Origin: an uncultured Prevotella sp.
GTDB lineage: Bacteria; Bacteroidota; Bacteroidia; Bacteroidales; Bacteroidaceae
DNA length: 31,437 bases
Direction: 5' to 3'
Assembly: GCA_934190685.1 (NCBI GenBank)
Contig: CAKPTK010000009.1
Coordinates: 1 to 31,437 of the forward strand
Shown: positions 7,213 to 16,100 of the stretch, one piece after another
Position numbering within the stretch: the stretch's first letter is position 1
Layout: each line of letters starts with the position of its first letter
Translations under genes and position numbers: made by a program
The notes under the pieces: generated by a model
What the model was told of the DNA's origin: nothing
Databases searched by the model: none
What the model saw: only the letters and a program-made list of their open reading frames with translations

Positions 7213-7711
7213 GCCAAATATCCTACATTCCTACACAAACCGCTCAACCGCCCTGTGTTTATGCGGAGTTTGGCGATGTATGATGTCTCAAATATCCTAC
7301 ACGAATCATACATTATCCTACACAAAACCGCCATTTTTAGCCTATTCCTCCTGTTTTACCAGCCACGACAGGACTATTTTCGTCCATCATTCTCTTCCGC
7401 GGATCCAGTTGTCGGGAGCTACTGCCCCTGTCCAAGGTTTTCTCAGACGGTGTTCGATAGATGCCCGGGCGGTGGGCAATGGGTTCTCTGGCGGTGGGCA
7501 ACGGGTGAACACACGGTGTTCATCGATTGCCCAAACTGCCGGACCAATTTTGGGCACGTGAGAGACCGAGGGCGTAAGTGTATCCGCAATGCAAGAGAAA
7601 ATGTAGGATAATGTATGATTTGTGTAGGATATTCAGCCCATCATACATCGCCAAACTCCGCATAAACACAGGGTAGTTGAGCGGTTTGTGTAGGAATGTA
7701 GGATATTTGGC
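7213..7711. repeat. Inverted-repeat-bounded intergenic element (~500 bp)
   Basis: The left arm 7213-7322 and right arm 7602-7711 are reverse complements over 110 bp with about 8 mismatches by eye; weaker similarity extends a few bases outward. Each arm repeats the motif CCTACA four times, as ATCCTACA three times and TTCCTACA once. The 279-bp centre is GC-richer and contains two GGCGGTGGGCAAYGGGT direct repeats and a 17-nt hairpin (7496-7512 with 7516-7532, two mismatches). No credible coding frame lies inside, and I see no transposase. It may be a non-autonomous (MITE-like) element or a structured intergenic repeat. It lies between the RNA terminator and the promoter of the RHS partner gene. 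Confidence 0.7.
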
Positions 7712-7756
7712 CGAAATTTTATTTATATTCCACTCGTTTACACTATCTTTTTTTAC

Positions 7757-7764
7757 TATCTTTG
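7757..7764 (+). promoter_or_regulatory. -7 element for the RHS island
   Basis: TATCTTTG fits TAnnTTTG and is 25 nt before the ATG at 7790, immediately outside the inverted-repeat element. The -33 region is poor (CGTTTA). Confidence 0.4.
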
Positions 7765-7789
7765 CAAGCGAATCTATTTTATCTTGCCT

Positions 7790-8836
7790 ATGAAACATAT
7801 TGGAGGCTTCTTGATTTTTTTATGTGTTTGTCTGATTTGACATTGTTCTGTTTCGGCACAAAGTCAAAGAGAAAGGAGTGGCAATGTTCCGATTGCTGGT
7901 GACGAATTATGTAAAAATGCCATATCTCCGTGGGTTGACGGTCAGGTAATAGACCTACGAAAGTGCAAGGTGGATGCGGTCAAGAAAACAGAGAAATTTA
8001 TAGCATTGCCTGACAGCCTGTCTGGCACTTTATGCTTGGTAGACAATGGAACGCTGTCTTATTTTTCGATAGTGCAAGACACGTTATGTTCTTTAGGTTT
8101 TGAAAATAGTCAAATGAACATAAAATATATAAAGAATGTACCTGTATTGATTTATCCATTGACGACCTCTTCAACTTTGGAAAGTCCAATTATGGGCGAA
8201 GGTTATTGTGGCGAAATCCCCGTTAAATGTTCGGGGCAATCTATTTCTCATGTTGAATCTCTTCAAAAGTTGGTCTCAACACAAGGCGATGTCTACCCTC
8301 ATCCTTTGTTGGTGTCTCGAAAGGATACTCTTTCTTTCTCTTTTGGGAGACGAGGGCAGGTCGTGAGAAAGGTTTGTCGTCAGTTTAGGGATGTCTATGT
8401 CTCGGGCTTTCGTTATCCTGTAGTTAGAGAATACGAGTATCGAGAAGAAGGTGGTGATACTTTGTCGCAGTGTTTTTATTATCCGATAGCCGAACAGACA
8501 ATAGCGCACCAATTGGTAAAGAGTGAGACAGTAGCTGAAGTTCCGGTTTCGGATGATGTTACAAAATCATTCAGCAATCATTTGATAACCTACCAGTTTA
8601 CTAATAATGAAAGTAGGAAAACCGTTTCCATTTGTTATTCCTCTGAATCCGCCTACAAGTTGTCATTTGTATTGTCAAGTGTATCGGGGATAGTCTATCG
8701 TTTTATGTATAAAGATTGTAAGGCTGGAGAACAGAATACAATCGAACTGAGTTATGACGGACTGCGTTCAGGTCAATATGCAGTAAGTATTATTGCTGGC
8801 GAAGAACGGCATTCTGAAACTTTTCATGTAAAGTAA
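7790..8836 (+). pseudogene. Exported partner of the RHS protein, interrupted by in-frame TGA at codon 17
   Basis: From ATG 7790 the frame reads MKHIGGFLIFLCVCLI-stop-HCSVSAQ and then continues open to 8836 (348 codons in all). The whole is a typical signal peptide split by TGA at 7838-7840; TGG (Trp) would restore it. Without the stop there would be an intact exported protein with cleavage after VSA. The only alternative start is GTG 7970, which loses the signal peptide and 60 residues. The body is not a family I recognise. Its last ~65 residues (KLSFVLSS... to SGQYAVSIIAG...FHVK) resemble the beta-sandwich of type IX secretion sorting domains or FlgD-like Ig domains (weak inference). It is 7 bp upstream of the RHS gene and probably cotranscribed. 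It could be a recent pseudogene, a sequencing error, or readthrough. Confidence 0.65.
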
Positions 8837-8843
8837 TTAATAT

Positions 8844-11078
8844 ATGGCATCCCATCATTTTCTCCGAACGCTTTTCTTCGCCATAGTGTTGTCAGTCGGT
8901 AGCCTGTGTGCCCGTGCCACCGTGACAGCTGAGTACACCGGCACCGGTCCCTTCCGTGGCTACGAAGTCACCGGCGCGTCTCTGTCCTCTCCCAGTCTGC
9001 TGAAAGTGAACTATTACGACACCTACGCCGTCCTTTCCGACAACCCGTCCGACTTCGGCGGTCTGTCGTACACCGGTCTGAACACATATTATTCAGACTA
9101 CAACCGCTCCACCTGCAAGGGCCGTCTGACCGCCTCGGTGTGCGCCGTGGACGGGCGTATGGACTCCGCTCGGGTCTGCCGCACCTACTACTATGATGTC
9201 CGGGGCGACCTTGTGCAGCAGCGCACGGGCAACCACCTGGGCGGCACCGACACGGAAAGCCGGGCTTATGATTTCCGAGGAAACTGCACCTCCCTTTTCC
9301 AGACCCACATCACGCCGGACGGCGACCGCAAGCAGGCGGAATACGTCTATAGCCACGACTCTCAGGGCCGTCTTCTGAAGACGACCGTCACCTACGGGGA
9401 CGACATGGCCCATGTGCTGTCCGACCTCTCCTATGACAGCCTGGGCCGTCTCCAGTCGGAGAGCCGTTGCGGCGTGGACGAGTTGAGGACGGAATACACC
9501 TACAATGTCCGCGACTGGCTGACGGGCATCAAGGGAACCGAATACACCGAGACGCTCCACTACACCGAATCCCACAACGGGAGCCAGCCCCAGTATGGCG
9601 GAAACATCAGCGCGTTGGAATGGTCGGAGGCAGGCAAAAGTCAGGGGTATGCCTACACCTACGACGGCCTGTCACGTCTGACAGGGGCTGTCCACCACGA
9701 TGCCAGCGGTCGTACAGGCGACTATGACACCTCCTACAGTTATGACCTTCAGGGCAATGTGGAGCGGCTGACCCGCCACGGCCTTCTGGACGACAGGAGC
9801 CACGGTGTGGTCGACGACCTGACCTACGAGTACGACGGCAACCAGGTGTTGAAGGTGACCGACCGTGCTAAGGGCCCCTACGGCAGAAAGCGGATGCACT
9901 TCACCGACGGTGCGGACGCGGAGAGGGAATACACCTACGACGGAGACGGCAACATGGTCTCGGATCTGAACAAGGGCATCGTGAGCATCAGTTACAACTC
10001 GCTCAACCAACCCATGGATATAGTATTCTCCGACGGCAGCCGCATCCGCTACAGCTATGCCTCCGACGGCACGAAGCTGTCCGCCCTCTACCACCTCCGC
10101 CTGTCCACCTCTGTGAACGGCCCGTCGTCCACTCCGGACAGCGCCAGCCGCTATGTGGACACGCGCCGCGACTATTGCGGCGATATGGAATACGAGGACG
10201 GGGAGTACCGCCGTCTGAACTATCCCAGCGGTCACATCGAGGAGGACGACGAGGGAACAGCCTTGTATTTCTTCGACCTCACGGACCACCAGGGTAATGT
10301 GCGGGCGAGCGACATGGCGGACTTGGCGTCGGACAGTCACAATGCCTATTATCCCTTCGGCATGTTCCTTGGCGAGGAAAACAGTCATGGCGAGCGCCGC
10401 TGGTACAACGGCAAGGAGCTGGACCGCACCCACGGTCTGGACTGGTATGACTATGTAGCCCGCCGTTATGACGGCATGCGTTTCACGACGATGGACCCGC
10501 TTGCGGAGAAATACTATGAAGTGAGCCCCTATGCCTACTGCGGTGACAACCCAGTGAATGCTATTGATGAAAATGGAGATAGTATAGCTATTCTTAATTT
10601 AGGAAGTTCTTGCTTGGAAGAGCATTCAGCCCTTTTAGTCCAGAAAAAAGGTTCTTGGTATTATTATTCAATGAATGGTGATAGAATCTTTAATTCAACT
10701 AAAGGCCTATTGGGTGGGAAGCCGTATCCAGACTTGGGAGAAAAGAAATTTGTTTCTCCATCAAACTTTTTAAATAGTATATACAATAGTGAGGGGAAAA
10801 AGGAACAAATACTCAATAATCAAAGGAATAATTATGGGTATAAAGAGGCCTATATATTGCCAACAACAGAGAAAATGGATGAACAAATAATTAGAACATT
10901 TAAAAAACGTGCGGCAATGGGATATCATATTATGAATAACCAATGTGTACAGGTTGTACGAAAATCATTGGAAAGTGCAGGAATGAATACGCCTGATACA
11001 TATTGGCCGAATATCTTTTTTAGGGAAATTCAAAAATTATATCCAAAGGGAATTTTTATTAAAAAGAATAAACGATGA
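8844..11078 (+). CDS. Secreted RHS/YD-repeat protein with a polymorphic toxin C-terminus
   Basis: 744 residues. An N-terminal signal peptide (MASHHFLRTLFFAIVLSVG...CARA) is followed by multiple YD/RHS repeats at about 100-420 (such as YSHDSQGRL, YDSLGRL, YTYDGLSRL, YTYDGDGNM). The RHS-associated core then runs to about residue 578: DHQGNVRA, YYPFGMF, YNGKELD, then DPLAEKYYEVSPYAYCGDNPVNAIDENGD. The remaining ~165 residues are an AT-rich tip. They contain H594 in EEHSALLV, the pattern GSWYYYSMNGD, and C701 in NNQCVQVVRKSLESAG. That His-then-Cys order, with a conserved NNC-like motif, is what permuted papain-like (NlpC/P60-, LRAT-like) toxin domains show, so a peptidase, amidase or acyltransferase is likely. 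Catalytic assignments are by motif only. Its role is probably contact-dependent killing of neighbours, with export by Sec. Overlaps the next gene by 4 bp. Confidence 0.85.
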   Translation: MASHHFLRTLFFAIVLSVGSLCARATVTAEYTGTGPFRGYEVTGASLSSPSLLKVNYYDTYAVLSDNPSDFGGLSYTGLNTYYSDYNRSTCKGRLTASVCAVDGRMDSARVCRTYYYDVRGDLVQQRTGNHLGGTDTESRAYDFRGNCTSLFQTHITPDGDRKQAEYVYSHDSQGRLLKTTVTYGDDMAHVLSDLSYDSLGRLQSESRCGVDELRTEYTYNVRDWLTGIKGTEYTETLHYTESHNGSQPQYGGNISALEWSEAGKSQGYAYTYDGLSRLTGAVHHDASGRTGDYDTSYSYDLQGNVERLTRHGLLDDRSHGVVDDLTYEYDGNQVLKVTDRAKGPYGRKRMHFTDGADAEREYTYDGDGNMVSDLNKGIVSISYNSLNQPMDIVFSDGSRIRYSYASDGTKLSALYHLRLSTSVNGPSSTPDSASRYVDTRRDYCGDMEYEDGEYRRLNYPSGHIEEDDEGTALYFFDLTDHQGNVRASDMADLASDSHNAYYPFGMFLGEENSHGERRWYNGKELDRTHGLDWYDYVARRYDGMRFTTMDPLAEKYYEVSPYAYCGDNPVNAIDENGDSIAILNLGSSCLEEHSALLVQKKGSWYYYSMNGDRIFNSTKGLLGGKPYPDLGEKKFVSPSNFLNSIYNSEGKKEQILNNQRNNYGYKEAYILPTTEKMDEQIIRTFKKRAAMGYHIMNNQCVQVVRKSLESAGMNTPDTYWPNIFFREIQKLYPKGIFIKKNKR

Positions 11079-11845
11079 AACTAAAGAAAAACATTTGTTT
11101 ACGATTATGGTTGGCCATCCAAGTTATATATAATTTAGGATGGACTATATATATAGCGGGAATACTTTGGACTCCATCCTTTGAAAGTTCTTGCATACCG
11201 GAATACATTCTGTTATGTATAGTATTGGGGACAGCGATGTTGTTAAACATACGTATGATTGCAAGTATCATAAAGAATAAAAAATTACCAATTATTTCAG
11301 CGATTTATTGTAGTTTCTATTTCTATCCACAATATTTTACGGCATTGATAGAATCAGAATACAGTTATTGTTGGTATATATTTGCGGTATTATCTATCGT
11401 TAATCTTTTAATTGCCATTTTTTCATACATGTCTGCTCGGCAGGAATCCTTGACATTGGAGGAAATGGGGGAAACAATACATTGTAATTCCGTATCACTT
11501 TTTGTTAAAAGAACACTATGGACGTTGTTTGTTTTCTCGACAATATTTGTATTCTTTCTGTTTTTCGGTCTTTCTTGGTGGAAATGGAAATCGTTGCTTT
11601 TCTTGCTGCCTATTGTCTGCATTGAAATATTCATTTTGTCGTGTATTTTTATGCGTAGAAGATTTATAAACATGTCAGATTATAGGTATCTGTATGGAAT
11701 TTTGTCATTTTATCCGTTAGGGTTCATACCGTTACTTGCGCAGATGAGGTCAAGATGTGGACTTGTTTGGGCCGTTATATGCGTATTGGAACTTTTGTAT
11801 TTTATGTATCGAATGAAAAGCATAGTTTCAAAGTGGAAAAAATAA
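11075..11845 (+). CDS. Multi-pass membrane protein, candidate immunity protein
   Basis: 256-residue very hydrophobic protein with about six or seven predicted membrane segments and a basic C-terminus (MKSIVSKWKK). I do not recognise a family. Its ATG overlaps the RHS stop codon (ATGA at 11075-11078), so it is translationally coupled to the toxin, the standard place for a cognate immunity gene. Base composition is strongly AT-rich like the toxin tip and unlike the RHS core, consistent with toxin tip and immunity gene moving together. A membrane immunity protein would suit a toxin acting in the periplasm or membrane, but this is inference. Confidence 0.65.
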   Translation: MKLKKNICLRLWLAIQVIYNLGWTIYIAGILWTPSFESSCIPEYILLCIVLGTAMLLNIRMIASIIKNKKLPIISAIYCSFYFYPQYFTALIESEYSYCWYIFAVLSIVNLLIAIFSYMSARQESLTLEEMGETIHCNSVSLFVKRTLWTLFVFSTIFVFFLFFGLSWWKWKSLLFLLPIVCIEIFILSCIFMRRRFINMSDYRYLYGILSFYPLGFIPLLAQMRSRCGLVWAVICVLELLYFMYRMKSIVSKWKK

Positions 11846-11925
11846 GCATGCGACTTAGATGGACTCGAGAAGAACAAATGAATTCATTGAATCGGGAATA
11901 GAAATGTTTAAATGATGCAGATCTT

Positions 11926-12726
11926 ATGAGAGCAATAATTTTTTTAATAGAGATTTTGTTGAGTGGAGATATGTCGATAAATCCCATAATAATGTTTATG
12001 GTTGGTACAATATTTGTCGGCATATCTGTGACTACAACATTTTATTTGTTTAGTAGAGATTACGAAAATACAAAAGCCGTTTATGCGATTATGCTTCTTG
12101 TCTCCTTTTTATCTGACAATCTTTTCGTTATTGAAGACTATTCATCAATAGGCGGTTTTGATTTGGCGGCTTTTGCTGTAGGAATCTTTCCTACTGGAAT
12201 CTATGCCGTTTTGAATACTGCATTGATACTTTTTCTATATTATTATTGTAAATGCTCTTGGATTATAAGAAATAAGATTCTATTAGTGCTTTCTTGTATA
12301 TTCCTTTCTTCAATAGACTTGTTGAAAGGGTCAATGACTCTTCATGTCATGCCCATAAAAATATTTATGCTAAAAATTCTATTCAGCGGTTTGTATAGCT
12401 TTTTATTATTTATATTTGTCCGCTTGTGTAGTAAAAATTTTCCAATAATGATTCGGGCATACCTTTACTCTTTGGGAATTACGCTTCTCGTTTATGGAAT
12501 ATCGCCTATTTGTTGTATGCCGTCTCCTAACGATGGAAGTATTTATTTAACCCTTTGGATTACCAATAGGATTATTTTACTTTATCCGTTAGTAAATGTT
12601 ATGTTTATATTGATTGTAGTCTATCTATGTAAAAGCCTGTATATTGTAAAGAATAGAATAGTTTTGTTCATTGAATGCTTGATATTTAATGGTATTACAA
12701 TACTATTACCTATGCTGATATTCTGA
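11926..12726 (+). CDS. Multi-pass membrane protein of unknown function
   Basis: 266 residues with about eight hydrophobic helices and no recognisable catalytic motif. AT-rich like its neighbours. It starts at ATG 11926 after an 80-bp gap that contains only a 17-codon frame (from ATG 11848), possibly a remnant. ATG 11971 is an alternative start. Lying in the same direction after the RHS toxin, it may be a second or orphan immunity gene left from an earlier toxin tip (inference). Confidence 0.55.
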   Translation: MRAIIFLIEILLSGDMSINPIIMFMVGTIFVGISVTTTFYLFSRDYENTKAVYAIMLLVSFLSDNLFVIEDYSSIGGFDLAAFAVGIFPTGIYAVLNTALILFLYYYCKCSWIIRNKILLVLSCIFLSSIDLLKGSMTLHVMPIKIFMLKILFSGLYSFLLFIFVRLCSKNFPIMIRAYLYSLGITLLVYGISPICCMPSPNDGSIYLTLWITNRIILLYPLVNVMFILIVVYLCKSLYIVKNRIVLFIECLIFNGITILLPMLIF

Positions 12727-12775
12727 TTATGACAGGAACCAAGGGATATATTAACGTTAACAAAACTTATTGATT

Positions 12776-13191
12776 ATGGATTTATTGTGGCAAATGTTTT
12801 ATACAATATATTGTTTAAGGGCTAAGAAATATACCGCCTATGATGCTATTAGCGCAGTTTGGGCATTTCAAATATTGTGTTTTACAGGAGATATAGCATT
12901 GCTTTTGTGGCTGGTTGGTGTGAAAATACCGATACCGCAGAAATTGACCGTTTGTTAAAATACAACGACATATTTCTGGTGTCTATGGTATATTCAGTAG
13001 TAGTCCTTTATGAAATATTGTTCTATGTATTATTCGGTCGGGACCGAAGGCTTGCAAGGATTCTGTTGTATACCCGTCATAAGTATGGCAGAAAGTGCAA
13101 AAAGAGTTTGCTTTGGCTTGTCGTTTCTCCATTATTATTGTTTATTCTGCTTGGTTTTATCCAATGTATGATAGTTAGTGGATATTTCTAA
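12776..13191 (+). pseudogene. Small membrane protein gene with a one-base frameshift
   Basis: The frame from ATG 12776 (MDLLWQMFYTIYCLRAKKY...LLLWLVGVK) ends at 12958. The sensible continuation is in another frame: TDTAEIDRLLKYNDIFLVSMVYSVVVLYEILFYVLFG... ending at the TAA at 13189-13191. One extra A in the AAAA run at 12923-12926 would join them into a single ~138-residue protein reading GVKNTDTAEIDRLL. It has four hydrophobic segments and a basic stretch (RHKYGRKCKKS). The family is unknown to me. It is either a decaying accessory gene or a sequence error. Its stop codon abuts the stop codon of the convergent nuclease-helicase with no spacer. Confidence 0.55.
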
Positions 13192-16100
13192 TTATTTGCA
13201 TGAATGGTTTTCTATATAGGAGATAAGGCTGCGGAATATGGGGTCGGCTGAGAGGACGGAGCGGTTGCCGGTGATAATCATCTGCTTGCGGGCACGGGTA
13301 ATCGCCACGTTCAGTTTGCGGTCGATCACATGACCGTCTTCCTCAAAGCGGTTGCTGGCAAGAAAACCTAATTGGTAGTGGCTCTGCACGGTGAACGAAT
13401 AGATGATGACATCGCGTTGTGAACCTTGATAACGCTCCACGGTGTCTATGGTGATGGCACAGATGGCTGGGATGCCGAGCTGCTCAAGCCGTTTGCGTAT
13501 CATGGCAATCTGGTTGCGGTAGGGCACGATGACTCCCACCGTTTTGTCGGCATCGAATTGTTCGCCGTAGAAACGGTGGATGCGCCTGACGAGGTCGGCA
13601 ACGATGTCCGCTTCTGCCGGATTGACTTTCTCCGACAGGTTGGGGCGCTTGCAGAAGGGACTCTCTATGTAGATCATCCGTTGGCTCTTCAGCAGGTCGT
13701 CTGTGCTGTCGAGCGAAGTGGCTTCATAATGAAGGGTGGTCTCTTCTTGATGAGGGCAGGGCACAGGCTGCAGTTGTTCCCGACGATAGAACATGCGGTT
13801 GGGAAACTCGGCTATGTCGGGGTGCATGCGCCCCTGTTTGCGGAGGGTGCCGATGAAGTCGGTGCGTCCTGCAGCGCGCTCTGTCTTGATGAGACGCTCA
13901 AAGAGCGAATTGCGGCAGTCATCGAGATGGATGGCTTGGAGCAAGGGATCTTCGACGGTTGACGATGCCACACTCTGCTGCACCACGGCGGGCAACTGCT
14001 TGTGGTCGCCGATGAGCACGAAGCGACGGATTGCCAAATCGTTGCTGTCTCTGTCGTTGTGGGCTGCCAACAGTCCGATAAGGTCGGGTTCCAAAATCTG
14101 GCTCGACTCGTCAATAATGGCAAGCGAGAAATGCTTGTGGCGGAAAAGATATTGGCGGGACATCATGGTGGCGGTGGTGCCAACAAGAACTCTCGCTTCG
14201 GAAATCATCTGTTTGATGTCTGCGAGTTTCGCCATGTCTGCCGTGATGTTGGACAGCAGCCGGGAGCGGAAGTGGGGGGCGCAACTGTATTCGTTGCCGA
14301 TTCGGATGTATTCGATGCCTGCATCTGAGAGCATCTCGCAGATTTCATCCACCGCACGGTTGGTGTAAGACATGAGCAATAATGAACTCTCTGCCTCGGA
14401 CAGTTCTTCCTCGACCATGAACCGAAGGGCCATGGAGGTTTTTCCCGTGCCGGGAGGGCCTACCAGCAGATAATAGTCTCTGGCTTGCTTGGCTTGCAGG
14501 AGGATGGGGTCGTAGTCGGGATTATAGCTGCGTGACAGGGTGAGGCTGTTGTCCCGCTTTGGAGCGCGTTGTCCCAAGAGCAGTTGCTTGCGGGAAGGGG
14601 CGGAGGTGACAAACTGATAGAGCGAACCGACTGCCGATGAGCCGATGCCCCCCTTGCAGGCCTCGATGGCATAGGGCAAGGTGTCTTCCAGAATGGCGGG
14701 GTTCTGCAGTCCGTCGCAGAGGTGGACGATGAGCTTGTCGTGGTGTATCTCGGTGAGATAGCCCTTGAAGAGAATGGCGTGGCGCATGTCGGGAGTTTCC
14801 TTTTTCTGGTAGCTGTAGAGATACACCATGTCTCCCTGCCGGAAATTGGGAAGGAAATCTTCCCCTTGGTCGGGCACAGACAACCTAATGGTGTCGTAGC
14901 CGTTGTATTCGTTGCTGCGGTATTTTGCGGTGATGGTCAACCCGATGTAGATGTTGCCACTTTCCCGTTTCTCGTCGAGCGGCACGTTCCAAGCGTCGGC
15001 TCCATTATAGGAATGGCCGTCGCAGTTGCCCACTCGACTGATGATTTGCTCCATGTTGACAAAGTCATACATGCGGCAGAAATAATTCCGTTCCAAAGGA
15101 GACAGAGTCTGAAGGGGGTGCAGGATGCGTTCTTGTTCGGGCAAGATATACTGATGATAGAAGGAGGATTCCACATGATTCACGTTCAGTGTATCCGCTG
15201 TGATGATTGGAAGGATGGGTCGCAATCCGTTCTTCGCTACCCAGTAGTTGAACGCTACCACTTGATTGCGGAAACGGAGAGCCTCTAGAAAGAGTTTCTG
15301 ATAGAAAGACACGACCATCAGTCCCTGTTCGGGCGGATATTTGGAATAGAGCAGCCGGATGTCCACTTTATTGTTGCCCAATCGGAAATTGTATTTAAGC
15401 ACACCATAGTAGAGCAGTAGTTGGACATAGTGGTTTTCCAACTGTTTGCTGCCGTAGGTGTTTTGTTGTTGTCTCTCGATGTTCCAGTTCTTGCCCGATT
15501 TCTGCTCCACAAGCAGTTCCATGTCTGTGGTCATCAGGTCGACACGTCCCTGTATGCCAAGGCTTTCGCAGACGAAAGACGGTTCCAAAATGGCTTTCTC
15601 CCGCTTGTATTTACGAAACAGTTCATGGACGGTCAGCTTGAGGTTGGCTACTTGTTTGGCGGCGTCTTCCTTGAAACGCCGGCTGTCGAATGGGGAACAG
15701 GTGGAGAATTCCAGGGCTTTTTCATGGAAATTGTTGCGAAGGGTGTCGGAGAAATTATAGTTGCCGATATCGTGACTGTTGATGATGTCGTCGAGCGCAC
15801 TGCCGGCGAAATTACCGAGCAGGATAGGCTGTGTGTTGGCTTTTGGTTTCAGTTGGTTGAACAAATAGAGCAACGGATGATGGCCGAAATCGGTGAAGCA
15901 AGCGGCGATGCTGCTGATGTCCAACAGGAAATCAGGCTCCACCACAATGAAAGTGGGGATGAGCAAGGGGTGGTTGGCATCCGCCTTGTCCATATGACAG
16001 TCGAGCAAGTTGAGTTGCATGCCCGGCTTCAGGATGTTGCCCAGATAGGCAAAGTGATGGGCGGTGCAGTCCACTTTCAGGTTCTCTCCTCCGTCGTGGT

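Noticed and set aside
7255..7611. Overlapping plus-strand frames inside the inverted-repeat element
   Set aside because: They span the repeat arms and core, have no start context or family features, and are explained by the repeat structure.
7213..7711. Invertible promoter hypothesis for the 110-bp inverted repeats
   Set aside because: The -7 element of the downstream gene (7757-7764) lies outside the right arm and I see no TAnnTTTG promoter inside the core nor a recombinase gene nearby, so flipping would not obviously switch expression.
7208..7717. CRISPR array
   Set aside because: The CCTACA repeats are short, irregularly spaced and mirrored in inverted arms; no regular spacers and no cas genes in the window.
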